A stretch of DNA of 64,000 nt from Clostridia bacterium (GTDB lineage: Bacteria > Bacillota > Clostridia > UMGS1883 > UMGS1540). This document shows positions 46,194 to 55,900 of the stretch, piece after piece. Within the stretch, counting starts at the first letter, position 1; each line of letters starts with the position of its first letter. Below the pieces are notes generated by a model. That model was not told where the DNA came from. It saw nothing but the letters and a program-made list of their open reading frames with translations, and searched no databases. The stretch is taken from NCBI GenBank assembly GCA_017436645.1, contig JAFSCR010000023.1:1-64000 (forward strand), read 5' to 3'. A program made the translations under genes and the position numbers.

Positions 46194-47192
46194 ATGTTTT
46201 GTAAAAATTGTGGCGCAAAAATGAATCCGGGAGCAATGTTCTGCAGACAATGCGGAACAAAGGCGGAACTTCCTGAGCCGCAGGCTGAAAGACCGGCCCC
46301 TGTTCCTGCAGATACCAAAACTGTAACCCCTAATACATATCCCACTCAAAAAACAAAAAGTAAAGCTCCCCTTATTATAGTTGCAGTTTTAATATCCATT
46401 CTTTTGCTTGCGGGTACTGCACTTGCAACTTACTTCTTTTTAAATAAAGATGCAGATTCGGCGCAGGAGGCACATAAACAGGAAGAAGTTATGCCGACAA
46501 ATTCGCCTGCTCCTGTGGAACAGCAGAAGGATTTGGCCTTGCCGTTGCAAGCTTTTATTACGAGAGAAAATGCGGCCGGTGATATGACGATTGCCGTTTT
46601 GGATAATAAAACGGGCAAAACTTATTTCGGTGGTGACAAAGAGCAGAAATTTACAGCATGGGGCTTTTATCTTCCCATTTACCTCGTGTATGATGCAAAA
46701 ACTGCATCCCCGGATCAGTCTCTTTTAAACGGGGTTATGAGTAGTGACCCCGGCGTTTGCAATGCGGCAGGGAATAACATCATTCGTCTGATGGGCGGCC
46801 CGTCCGGAATCTCTGAGGCCATTGTGGAGCGTTTTCGTACGAGCGCTACCTCCTATGGGCGTTACTTTGCACAGGCAAACGCTTCGGGAGATAACTTTAC
46901 GAATGCAGAAGAATCTGTTGCCTTTTTGGGATTATTAAATCAGAAAAACATGCCGAGTCTTCTGTCGTATGACCTTTCCAAGTTTGGAATTACAGCACCG
47001 GCCGGCGCAAAAGTGTATGCACAAATCGGCACAGAGAATAACGCCGTCAGAAAACAGCTGAATGTTTTTGCTATTGTTAAGGGTGAGAAATCTGATTATT
47101 GCATTTCAATTTTAACACAAAACAGTAAAGGGACGAATCTTTCTGATTTACTGGAAACCATTCACAAAGAAATGGAAGGGATGAACGAATGA
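46194..47192 (+). CDS. Zinc-ribbon membrane protein with beta-lactamase-like domain lacking catalytic residues
   Basis: The 332-residue product has an N-terminal zinc ribbon (C3, C6, C17, C20), a Pro-rich linker, a transmembrane helix (about 59-82) and an extracellular domain (about 112-332). That domain aligns by eye with the serine hydrolase encoded next. The hydrolase's S100-V-V-K103 motif corresponds to W156 and Y159 here, SDN to S184-D185-P186, and the KTG lysine to Q278. It is therefore probably catalytically dead, with a binding or regulatory role. The ATG at 46194 has GGAGGAGAG upstream. The stop overlaps the next gene (ATGA). Confidence 0.7.
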   Translation: MFCKNCGAKMNPGAMFCRQCGTKAELPEPQAERPAPVPADTKTVTPNTYPTQKTKSKAPLIIVAVLISILLLAGTALATYFFLNKDADSAQEAHKQEEVMPTNSPAPVEQQKDLALPLQAFITRENAAGDMTIAVLDNKTGKTYFGGDKEQKFTAWGFYLPIYLVYDAKTASPDQSLLNGVMSSDPGVCNAAGNNIIRLMGGPSGISEAIVERFRTSATSYGRYFAQANASGDNFTNAEESVAFLGLLNQKNMPSLLSYDLSKFGITAPAGAKVYAQIGTENNAVRKQLNVFAIVKGEKSDYCISILTQNSKGTNLSDLLETIHKEMEGMNE

Positions 47193-48073
47193 AAAAATTT
47201 ATAGCGATAGGCCTTGCATTATTAGTGCTTTTAACGGTTTGTGTTTGCATTACATGGAAAGAAAGAACACCTGCGCTTTCCATGGCAAACGGGAAAGATG
47301 CTTCTTCTCCCACTGAAACGCCTGCACCGACCCAAGAACCTACGCCCACACCTACGCCGGAAGACCATATTTCGCCCATTATGGAGAAACGTCTTTCTGA
47401 GCTTACCGGTAATCATCAGTGGGGTGTGTATACGTTCAGTGACGGCAGAACATACAAAAACGGCTCCCAGTCTGTTCCGTCTGCGAGCGTTGTAAAGCTT
47501 TTCATTATGGAGTATATCTTTCATCGAATTCATAATGTCGGTGATTTATCGCCTTCTGATACAATTGGCGGAAGAACCGTTGAAACGCTTGTTTTTGATA
47601 TGGTGGCGAAAAGCGATAATGAGGCAACGAATCTTGCCATTAATAAATTTGGTATGGATACGCTGAACCAGTTTTTTGTATCCAAGGGATATACGGGTAC
47701 TCGTCTTGAACGTAAAATGCTTGATTATGACGCTATGGCCGCCGGTAAAGAAAATTACACGTCTGTTGACGATGTAATGGCCTTTTTGAAAAAGATGTAT
47801 GAAAACAAGGACCAGACGTTATATGCAGATATGCTTTATATCATGAAACATCAGGTCAGAACATGGAAAATCCCCGAAAAGCTGCCTGAAGAGGTTGTTG
47901 TGGCAAACAAGACCGGGGAACTGGATACCGTTGAAAACGATGTTGGAATTGTTTTCTCTGAACACGGCGACTATATTGTAATTTTCCTCTCAAGTAAAAT
48001 CAATGACAAGAATGGAACGATTGAGGCGATTGCAAATACATCCAGAGATTTGTATGACTATCTGGCCTCGTAA
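47189..48073 (+). CDS. Serine hydrolase, class A beta-lactamase-like
   Basis: The 294-residue product has an N-terminal hydrophobic segment (about 4-22), a Thr/Pro-rich linker (40-58) and an extracellular domain with all three active-site motifs of the penicillin-recognising fold: S100-V-V-K103, S142-D143-N144 and K241-T242-G243. I see no clear Glu166-type omega loop, so it may be a DD-peptidase-like or other wall hydrolase and not a resistance enzyme. It overlaps its catalytically depleted neighbour, so the two are co-made. Its end overlaps the convergent Sfp-type gene by 16 bases. Confidence 0.8.
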   Translation: MKKFIAIGLALLVLLTVCVCITWKERTPALSMANGKDASSPTETPAPTQEPTPTPTPEDHISPIMEKRLSELTGNHQWGVYTFSDGRTYKNGSQSVPSASVVKLFIMEYIFHRIHNVGDLSPSDTIGGRTVETLVFDMVAKSDNEATNLAINKFGMDTLNQFFVSKGYTGTRLERKMLDYDAMAAGKENYTSVDDVMAFLKKMYENKDQTLYADMLYIMKHQVRTWKIPEKLPEEVVVANKTGELDTVENDVGIVFSEHGDYIVIFLSSKINDKNGTIEAIANTSRDLYDYLAS

Positions 48074-48645
48074 TCGGAAACGGCAACGCTGAGCCAATAG
48101 TCTTCGATCCGGGTGGAATCAACGTTTTGATGATTTAAGGCAGTACGAATTTCGCCGCTGAATATTCCAATTCCTTTCATTTTTAAAACGGCTTCTTTTC
48201 GGGTCCAGAGTTTCGTAAATAAAATGCTTGAGGCTGTATCCTCAAGGAGCGTTTCATATTCTTCATTTGAACAAATTCTTTCGGCAACTTTTTTTGGAAA
48301 GTTGCCGATTTTTTGTATATCTATGCCAACTGGACGATCGCATAGCGCTACGGCAACGTATTCGTCACCGTGTGAGATGCTGAAATGAATATTGGCAAAA
48401 TTTACAAAATAGGGTTTGCCGCCTTGCTTGCGAGATATGGTAAGGCTCTCCATTGGGATGCCGAATTCTTTGCTTGCAGCACATTTTAAAAGTGATTCCG
48501 CGAGCAACATAGCGTCGGCTTTCTCAGGGCTTTGAACATTAGAAATACGCTTTTTTTTGTATTCGCTCACATGAGAAAGTAAAAAGCGGCGCTGTGCATC
48601 AGCAAGACCATATTTATTTTTTAGAACATAAACGATAGGTTTCAT
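48058..48645 (-). CDS. 4'-phosphopantetheinyl transferase, Sfp type
   Basis: The 195-residue product carries the family motifs RPVGIDIQKIG (Mg2+ and CoA binding, about residue 99) and WTRKEAVLKMKG. It activates carrier proteins by adding the phosphopantetheine arm; whether it serves fatty-acid ACP or a secondary pathway is not clear. I chose the ATG at 48645; a GTG at 48654 is the alternative. Its promoter is 48677-48705 on the minus strand. Confidence 0.88.
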   Translation of the reverse strand: MKPIVYVLKNKYGLADAQRRFLLSHVSEYKKKRISNVQSPEKADAMLLAESLLKCAASKEFGIPMESLTISRKQGGKPYFVNFANIHFSISHGDEYVAVALCDRPVGIDIQKIGNFPKKVAERICSNEEYETLLEDTASSILFTKLWTRKEAVLKMKGIGIFSGEIRTALNHQNVDSTRIEDYWLSVAVSDYEAR

Positions 48646-48676
48646 GATTTTCACCGTATTTTAGAAGATTAATTTC

Positions 48677-48705
48677 ATTATAGCAACAGGCCGGATGATT
48701 GTCAA
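48677..48705 (-). promoter_or_regulatory. Sigma-A promoter of the Sfp-type gene
   Basis: Read on the minus strand, TTGACA (48705-48700) and TATAAT (48682-48677) have a 17-bp spacer and an extended TGC. It is divergent from the SRP RNA promoter. Confidence 0.9.
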
Positions 48706-48746
48706 TCTACCTTTTTCTTGAAAAACATAAAATTTCTAAAATACTA

Positions 48747-48775
48747 TTGAAATTTTTTGTATTTTCGTATATAAT
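48747..48775 (+). promoter_or_regulatory. Sigma-A promoter of the SRP RNA
   Basis: TTGAAA (48747-48752) and TATAAT (48770-48775) have a 17-bp spacer. Transcription should start near 48782. Confidence 0.85.
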
Positions 48776-48781
48776 AATAAA

Positions 48782-49054
48782 GTCGTACAAGTCGGGGAGT
48801 TAGCGGTGCCCTGTACCCGCAATCCGCTATAGCGGGGATGATGCCCTTTTGGAGTTCTATGCTTGTATGGTTGGCTTTTGTAAGCGGTGATTACGGTCAG
48901 GTCTTGCGCGACATGAACCCGTGAACCTCGTCAGGTGGGGAACCAAGCAGCGATAAGCGGACCTTTGTGTGTGCCGTGAGGTCGCCTGGCAACAGCCGGC
49001 TGCAAAAATACCGCATATAAGTATAGTTGCGAAAAAAGGGCGTACGGCTTTTTT
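48782..49054 (+). ncRNA. ffs: Signal recognition particle RNA, large Bacillus type
   Basis: This RNA forms the core of the signal recognition particle for protein export. The 5' Alu part shows the GTAGCGGTGCCCTGTACCCGCAA-like consensus region of Bacillus scRNA (about 48798-48824). The S domain is clear near 48929-48960: GTCAGGT, a GGAA tetraloop closed by GG/CC, then AAGCAGC. The ends pair (GTCGTAC 48782-48788 with GTACGGC 49042-49048), and six T follow as a terminator. The position just upstream of dnaX is classical. Confidence 0.93.
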
Positions 49055-49082
49055 ATATCTTAAAAGTATTGAGGGAGTATTT

Positions 49083-50651
49083 ATGGCATATACTGCGCTG
49101 TACCGTACATGGCGTCCCCTTACATTTGATGATGTTGTGGGGCAGTCACATATTACGAATACGCTGAAAAATGAAATTACTCTCGGGAGAGTCGGACATG
49201 CTTACCTGTTTTGCGGTACCCGCGGCACAGGAAAAACTTCCACTGCCCGTATTTTAAGCCGTGCCATGAACTGTCTTTCTCCCAAAGACGGAAACCCTTG
49301 CAATAATTGTGAAAATTGTAAAGGGATTCTGGAAGGGAAAATTCTTGATATTACAGAAATTGACGCTGCCAGCAACAATGGCGTTGACAGCATTCGTGAT
49401 CTTCGTGAGGAAGCCCGATTTGAAGGCACAAGGCTGAAAAACAGAATTTACATTATTGACGAAGTACATATGCTTTCCACGAGTGCTTTTAATGCACTCC
49501 TGAAAATTCTGGAAGAACCACCCAAACATGTTCGTTTTATTCTTGCAACGACGGAAGCGCATAAGGTGCCGGATACCATTTTGTCCCGTTGTCAACGTTT
49601 TGATTTTAAGAGAATTCGCACACAAGATATTGAAATGCAGATGCAGCGTATTTTAAATGCGGATTCGTTTACGGTTGAAGAGCGAGGCATCCGTCTTATG
49701 GCGGAAAAAGCAGATGGTTCCATGCGTGATGCACTAAGCATATTGGACCAGTGTATGGCCATTGGGGGCAATTCCCTTTCATATGCGGATATTGCGGAGT
49801 TTATCGGCGCCACAAGCGGAGAAGTACTTTACGGTCTTGCCTCTGCAATTTCTGAAAAAAATGTTGCAAAAGCAATGCATGTTCTTTCGGGATATGCCGA
49901 AGAAGGGAAATCGTTTATCCGGCTTGCGGAGGATTTTTCAAAATATCTTCGTAGCCTAATGCTTTGCAAATTTACGGCAAATCCTATGGATACGTTGGAT
50001 GTAACAGAAGATACGGCGGAAGAACTTCTGGCAGTAGCTGAGAAGATTTCGAGCGAACATATCGTCTATTGTCTGGAAACGGCAACGGACCTTTTGGCTA
50101 AAATGCGGCACCTGTCTGACCCTCGTGTGGCTTTTGAAATTGCCCTTATAAAAATGATTCATCCTGCCTTTGGTGAAGGAACAGAAGCTCTTGCGGCCCG
50201 CCTTGGGCAACTTGAAATGCAAATTAAAAATGGGACGATTGTTTGGGCGGCACCGCAAAAAACACCTTCTCCGGTACCGAAAGAAGTGAAGCAGGAAAAG
50301 AAGGAGATGCCAAAGCCTGCGGTCAAGACGGAATCCGGCGCACTTTCAGAATCTTTTCTAAAGAATCGTGATGAAGTTTTAGGGTATTGCATGAAAAATA
50401 ATTTGTTGCAAGTTATGATGGTTTTGGAAAGTGTGGCAACTGCGGAGGACAGAAACGGGCGACTTTGCCTTCTGTTTTCGGATCCGGACGAGCTGGGTGC
50501 CGCCAAAGGCATGCTTTCCGGCGAAAGCTTGCAAGGCTTTAAAAAGGCGATTATGGAAAAGGCCGGCATTTCGGCTGATGTTGAAATGGATTTAATAAAA
50601 AGCACGGGAGGCGGGGTGTTTGACCCTCTTTCCGATCTTGAAAGTTTTTAA
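49083..50651 (+). CDS. dnaX: DNA polymerase III subunit gamma/tau
   Basis: This is the clamp-loader ATPase. The 522-residue product has Walker A GTRGTGKTS near residue 45, the zinc-binding cysteine cluster within residues about 64-79, Walker B IIDEVHML, and an Arg-finger SRC-type motif (LSRCQRF). The C-terminal part (about 390-522) is short, so a long tau tail is absent. The ATG at 49083 has GAGGGAG upstream, and the protein starts YTALYRTWRP as the family does. The SRP RNA lies just upstream and ybaB follows after 13 bases. Confidence 0.95.
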   Translation: MAYTALYRTWRPLTFDDVVGQSHITNTLKNEITLGRVGHAYLFCGTRGTGKTSTARILSRAMNCLSPKDGNPCNNCENCKGILEGKILDITEIDAASNNGVDSIRDLREEARFEGTRLKNRIYIIDEVHMLSTSAFNALLKILEEPPKHVRFILATTEAHKVPDTILSRCQRFDFKRIRTQDIEMQMQRILNADSFTVEERGIRLMAEKADGSMRDALSILDQCMAIGGNSLSYADIAEFIGATSGEVLYGLASAISEKNVAKAMHVLSGYAEEGKSFIRLAEDFSKYLRSLMLCKFTANPMDTLDVTEDTAEELLAVAEKISSEHIVYCLETATDLLAKMRHLSDPRVAFEIALIKMIHPAFGEGTEALAARLGQLEMQIKNGTIVWAAPQKTPSPVPKEVKQEKKEMPKPAVKTESGALSESFLKNRDEVLGYCMKNNLLQVMMVLESVATAEDRNGRLCLLFSDPDELGAAKGMLSGESLQGFKKAIMEKAGISADVEMDLIKSTGGGVFDPLSDLESF

Positions 50652-50664
50652 GGAGTGATTTAAA

Positions 50665-51006
50665 ATGGCAAAAGGCGGATTTCCCAGAATGCCGGGTGGC
50701 AACATGAACAATATGATTAAACAGGCGCAGAAAATGCAGCAGGATATGCTCCGCATGCAGGAAGAGCTTGAAACAAAAACGGTTGATGCAACCGTTGGCG
50801 GCGGCAGTGTTACCGTAACTGTTTCCGGTAAAAAAGAGCTTGTTAAAATTCAGATTCAGCCGGATGTTGTAGATCCTGAAGATGTTGAAATGCTGGAAGA
50901 CCTGATTATGGCGGCTGTAAACGAAGGTATGCGTAAAGCCGAAGAAATGGCCACAAGTGAAATGAATAAAATTGCAGGCGGCATGAATATTCCCGGCCTG
51001 TTTTAA
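50665..51006 (+). CDS. ybaB: YbaB/EbfC nucleoid-associated protein
   Basis: The 113-residue product begins with a Met/Gly/Asn-rich stretch and continues with the typical [16 protein letters not shown] helix. The protein binds DNA as a dimer. It sits between dnaX and recR, its usual position. AAGGAG precedes the ATG. Confidence 0.93.
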   Translation: MAKGGFPRMPGGNMNNMIKQAQKMQQDMLRMQEELETKTVDATVGGGSVTVTVSGKKELVKIQIQPDVVDPEDVEMLEDLIMAAVNEGMRKAEEMATSEMNKIAGGMNIPGLF

Positions 51007-51022
51007 GAATTGAGGGTAATCT

Positions 51023-51622
51023 ATGTATGCACCTCCTATACTAAAACTGATTGACTTGTTTGCGAAGATGCCGGGCGTTGGCAGAAAGAGTGCCGTGCGG
51101 CTTTGTTTTCATGTAATGTCGCTTCCGCAAAAGGAATGCGAAGAACTGATTCGTGCAATTTCCGATGTAAAAGAAAAGATTTCTCTTTGCGAAACTTGTC
51201 AGAGTTTTACGGATACACAGCCGTGTAAAATTTGTTCGGACACACGCCGCAGCAGAAAAGTAATTTGTGTTGTGGAAAGCCCGAAGGATGTTTCTGCAAT
51301 GGAAAAGACACATGAGTTTCATGGTGTTTATCATGTTTTGCACGGTGTTATTTCTCCCATTGACGGTGTGGGGCCTGAAGATATTAAAGTGAAAGAACTT
51401 CTTGCCCGTGTAGCAGGGGGAGAAGTAGAAGAAGTAATAATGGCAACAAACCCAACCGTGGAAGGGGAAGCAACAGCGCTTTACCTTGCAAAACTTTTAA
51501 AGCCGTTCGATGTGAAAATCACGAGAATTGCACACGGAATTCCTGTGGGGGGCGACCTTGAATTCACTGATGAAATTACACTTGCCCGTGCTATGGACGG
51601 CAGAAGAGAGATAACGGTATGA
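51023..51622 (+). CDS. recR: Recombination mediator protein RecR
   Basis: RecR acts with RecF and RecO to load RecA. The 199-residue product has an N-terminal helix-hairpin-helix (MPGVGRKSA), the four-cysteine zinc finger (CETC..CKIC, about residues 54-72) and a Toprim domain with CVVESPKDV. The stop overlaps the miaB start (ATGA). Confidence 0.95.
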   Translation: MYAPPILKLIDLFAKMPGVGRKSAVRLCFHVMSLPQKECEELIRAISDVKEKISLCETCQSFTDTQPCKICSDTRRSRKVICVVESPKDVSAMEKTHEFHGVYHVLHGVISPIDGVGPEDIKVKELLARVAGGEVEEVIMATNPTVEGEATALYLAKLLKPFDVKITRIAHGIPVGGDLEFTDEITLARAMDGRREITV

Positions 51623-52965
51623 ACTATATAGAAGAAGTCAGAAAGCTTGTGGCGGGCAAGAAGGCGTATGTCCGTACGTACGGTTGTCAACTGAATGAAA
51701 ATGACGGCGAAAAAATCATTGCCATGCTGAAAGCTATGGGCTATTTAATAACCGATAATGCAGAAGAAGCAGATTTTGCCCTTTTAAATACATGCGCCAT
51801 TCGTGAAAATGCTGAGAAAAAAACGTATGGCGCCATTGGTGTTTTTAAGCATTATAAGGAGCTGAACCCCGGTCTTGTTGTTGCAATGAGCGGATGCATG
51901 ACCGGTGAAGAACACGTTATAGAAAGTCTTCGCAAAACATACCGGCATGTGGACGTTGTCTTTGGTGCCAACAATATTGAAGCATTTCCACGCCTTCTGT
52001 TTCTGCATTTAACAGAAGCAAGGCGTGTTTTTGATACAGAATACGATGATTCTGTGCCCCCTGCGAATCTGCCGACGGCAAGGGCTTTTCCTTTTAAATC
52101 CGGCGTTCCGGTTATGTACGGTTGCAATAATTTTTGTACATACTGCATTGTCCCGTATGTTCGGGGCAGGGAAAGAAGCAGGGATGAGGCTGACATTATA
52201 AATGAAATCAAAGCGCTTCGTGATGACGGGTGCAAAGAGGTTATGCTCCTCGGGCAGAATGTTAATTCCTTTGGAGGCGGCGGGGATGCTTTTGCAAATC
52301 TTTTGAAAAAGGTAAGCGATACAGGCATAGAACGTATTCGTTTTATGACCTCTCATCCCAAAGACTTAAGTCCTGCCGTTTTAGAAGTTATGGCAGAAAG
52401 AGAGAATATTTGCAAGTGTCTGCATCTTCCTGTTCAGTCAGGCAATAATCGGGTACTGGAAAGCATGAACAGACGCTATACCAGAGAAAAGTATCTTTCA
52501 ATTGTTAAGCTTGCAAGAGAGAAAATGCCCGGTCTTTCCATTACTACAGATATTATCGTCGGTTTTCCCGGCGAAACTAACGAAGAATTTGTGGATACAC
52601 TTTCTCTTTTGGAGGAAGTGCGGTTTGATGCAATCTTTTCATTTATCTATTCTCCCAGAAGAGGAACGCCGGCAGAAAAAATGCCGGATGTCCTTTCGGT
52701 GGAAGAGAAAAAAGCGAACTTTGAAAAACTTCTGGAAGTGCAAAATCGCATTTCCGGTGAGATTAACGAAACGTATCTTGGGAAAACCGTTTCTGTATTA
52801 TGCGAAGGCGTAAGTAAAACAGATGCGGGGAATATGTCCGGACGAACCGAAGGCGGAAAGATTGTAAACTTTCCGGGTTCCCAAGATATGATTGGTAAGA
52901 TTCTGGAAGTAAAAATCACAGAAACAAAAACTTGGAATTTGCAAGGAGAAGCGGTATGTCGCTGA
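51619..52965 (+). CDS. miaB: tRNA-2-methylthio-N6-dimethylallyladenosine synthase
   Basis: This is a radical-SAM enzyme that adds a methylthio group at A37 of tRNAs. The 448-residue product has the auxiliary Fe-S cysteines C23, C59 and C93, the radical-SAM motif C169-x3-C173-x2-C176 and a C-terminal TRAM domain. It overlaps recR at its start and addB at its end by 10 bases. No miaA is in the window. Confidence 0.93.
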   Translation: MNYIEEVRKLVAGKKAYVRTYGCQLNENDGEKIIAMLKAMGYLITDNAEEADFALLNTCAIRENAEKKTYGAIGVFKHYKELNPGLVVAMSGCMTGEEHVIESLRKTYRHVDVVFGANNIEAFPRLLFLHLTEARRVFDTEYDDSVPPANLPTARAFPFKSGVPVMYGCNNFCTYCIVPYVRGRERSRDEADIINEIKALRDDGCKEVMLLGQNVNSFGGGGDAFANLLKKVSDTGIERIRFMTSHPKDLSPAVLEVMAERENICKCLHLPVQSGNNRVLESMNRRYTREKYLSIVKLAREKMPGLSITTDIIVGFPGETNEEFVDTLSLLEEVRFDAIFSFIYSPRRGTPAEKMPDVLSVEEKKANFEKLLEVQNRISGEINETYLGKTVSVLCEGVSKTDAGNMSGRTEGGKIVNFPGSQDMIGKILEVKITETKTWNLQGEAVCR

Positions 52966-55900
52966 GGCTCATTTACGGTAAAATCGGAAGCGGGAAAACA
53001 ACACTTTGTATCCGAGAGGCACTTGAATCGGGGAGAAGGGTTTATTTCATTACGCCAGAACAGTTTACCTTTACGGCTGAAAAACGCATTTGTGACCTTG
53101 TAAGCGTCCACGGTCTCGGCGGTGTGGAAGTCCTTAGCCTTAAACGTTTTGCCCATCGCATGCTTTCCGTATCCGAGGGTGCCGCTTTGCCGCAGCTGGA
53201 TGCACGTGGCAAGGTGATTCTTCTTCAGAAAATTCTTTTTGACAACGCAAAACACCTTTCTTCGCTTAAAAAGTTTTCTTCCGAAATTGGTTCTGCAGGA
53301 GCACTTTCCAAGCTGCTTGGAGAAATGAAGCGTCACAGGATTTCGCCCCAGCAGCTTTTAAGTATGACGGATAAAATTCCAAACATGGCAGACAAGCTGG
53401 AGGACCTTGCCTACTTATATAAAACATATAATCGTGTTTTGCATGATAAATTTTACGATAGCGATGATGTTATGCTCCGCTTTTCAAAACTTCTTGAAAA
53501 TACGGACGAACTTTATGATACAGAAATATATTTTGACCGGTTTGACGGGTTTGATGCGTCTGAATTCTCGGTACTTCGAGCGCTTATGCAAAAAGCGAAA
53601 CGTGTTACAGTGACGCTGTGTTATCATCCAAAGGACAAGAACATGACAGCGTTCACCTTGCACGGACGTCTATCTGACCGTCTTTTATCCATTGCCAAAG
53701 AAAGCGGCGTTATGGTTGAACCGGCCATTGTGCTGGAAACGGAGAGACGTGCTGAAAAGTCTCTTCGTTTTTTGGAAAACGGATATTTTTCCTATCCGAC
53801 TGCAGTATTCCCGGACGAGCCGGAGGGAATCGGTCTTGTTACGGCTTCCAACCCTTTGGGAGAGGTCCATGCGGTGGCTCGCCGCATTCTGGAACTTTGC
53901 CGCACGAAGGGATACCTATATCGGGATATTGCCATTGCGGCGCGAAATACTGCTTCCTACGAGCGCTATATCGAAGCCGTTTTGCCCATATACGGCATTC
54001 CGTTTTTTATGGATAGAACGATCCGGATTCTCGAGCATCCCTTTACTGTTTTTGTCTTATCAGCACTTGAACTAATTACAAAAGGATATACATATGACTC
54101 TGTTTTTCGTTATGTAAAATCAGGGTTTTTACGTGTGCCAAATGATGAAATCGATGCACTTGAAAACTACGTTTTAGCCACTGGTGTTCGCGGCAACATC
54201 TGGAAGGATGCGGAAAAATGGACGGCCAAAGCATCTTCTTATGCCCTTGGCGAATCGGACGAGGACAAAGTGCTTCGTGAAAAAGCGGATGAAGTTCGAC
54301 GGAAAATCATGCAGCCGCTACTGCACCTTGAAGAAGCATTAAAAGAGGGGAAAACCGCACACGAGAAGTGTGAGGCGATTTATTCCTTTTTGGAAGAAAT
54401 GAAAGCGGAACGTCGGATTTCTGCACTTGGCAGACTGTTTGAAAAGAATGGAGATTTTTCTCTTGCCTCTGAATACAGAGGGGTTTACAATGATTTTATT
54501 GATGCACTTGACGGCGTTTGTGATGCTTTTGGTGACGAAGAAATCAGCACCAGAAGATTATATGACGTTCTTCGTGTGGCGCTTGGCGAGGTGGAAACAG
54601 GCCTCATTCCTGCGGCACAGGATGGCATTATGGTCGGAGAAATAGACCGAATTAAAGGCTATGAAGTAAAAGCCCTGTTTGTGATCGGTACTGTGGACGG
54701 TGTATTTCCTGCGTCACCGGAAACCGGCGGCATTTTAAGTGACCGAGAAAGAAAAATGCTTTATGAGAACGGTCTGGATTTTGCTTTTTCGGAAAATAAA
54801 ACTATATTTGAAGAAGAACATCTCATTTATAAATGTTTAACCATCCCCAGAGATTTTCTTTTCGTTTCATATCCTGCCTCTGATATGGACGGCGGGGTTT
54901 TGCGTCCTTCTCGTATTTATTTAAGAATTAAAGAACTTTTCCCCAAGGTTTATGAAAATAATATGACGCTGGGACTTGGTGCGGATGAAAAAATTTCTGT
55001 TCCGCAAGTTACCATGCAGTATGTATTGAATGCAATACAAAAAGGGAATCCGGACGATAAAATGCGCATGGCTTACGGCTGGTTACTTGAAAACAGACCT
55101 GCAGAAATGAAGACTGCTCTTTTATCCTTATCCTATAAAAATCAATCGAACAAACTTTCAAAAGAAACGATCGGGGCTTTTATGGGGGATACCCTTCAAA
55201 GCTCGGTGTCGAAGCTCGAAAAGCTTTCAGCTTGCCCTTTTTCATATTTTGCAAGTTATGTGCTTGGAGCAAAAGAGCGGCAAGTCATGCATGCAGGAGC
55301 GGCTGATGCCGGCCGTTTTTTGCATGACTTTATGGATTTATTTTCAAGAAGACTTCGCGAAAACCGTATGCGCTGGCAGGAAATAGATGATGCATATATT
55401 GAGGCTGAGTTTTCAGAAATCTGTCCTATTTTAGACAGACGTTTAAGCCCATATATGCTTGAAAACTCCATGCGTTATGCACGGCTTTTTACACGTCTTG
55501 AAAAAGCGGTAAAAACAGCCGTTACCATGCTTTCGCAACATATGAAAAAGTGTGCATTTGAACCTTTGGGGTATGAGCTTTCATTTTCCGATAATGGCGA
55601 TCTTTCGCCACTTACCTTTACGCTGCCCGGTGGCGGTAAAGTAAAACTTACGGGGCGTATTGACCGTGCCGACATTCTGAAACGGCCGGAGGGTGAAGGG
55701 ACGTTTCTCCGCATAGTGGATTATAAGTCCGGTAAAAAATCCTTTGATTTGTGGGATGTATATGCAGGCCTTGATTTGCAACTCTGTGTCTATCTTTCAG
55801 CGTTATGCGGAGAAGATAACAAGAAGATAGTTGGCGAGAATGCAAAGCCTTGCGGCATGCTGTATTTTAAACTATCTGACCCTATCATTCCTGCATCACC

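Noticed and set aside
47189-48073. Beta-lactam resistance gene
   Set aside because: The SxxK, SDN and KTG motifs fit the wider penicillin-recognising family, but the omega-loop glutamate typical of class A resistance enzymes was not clear.
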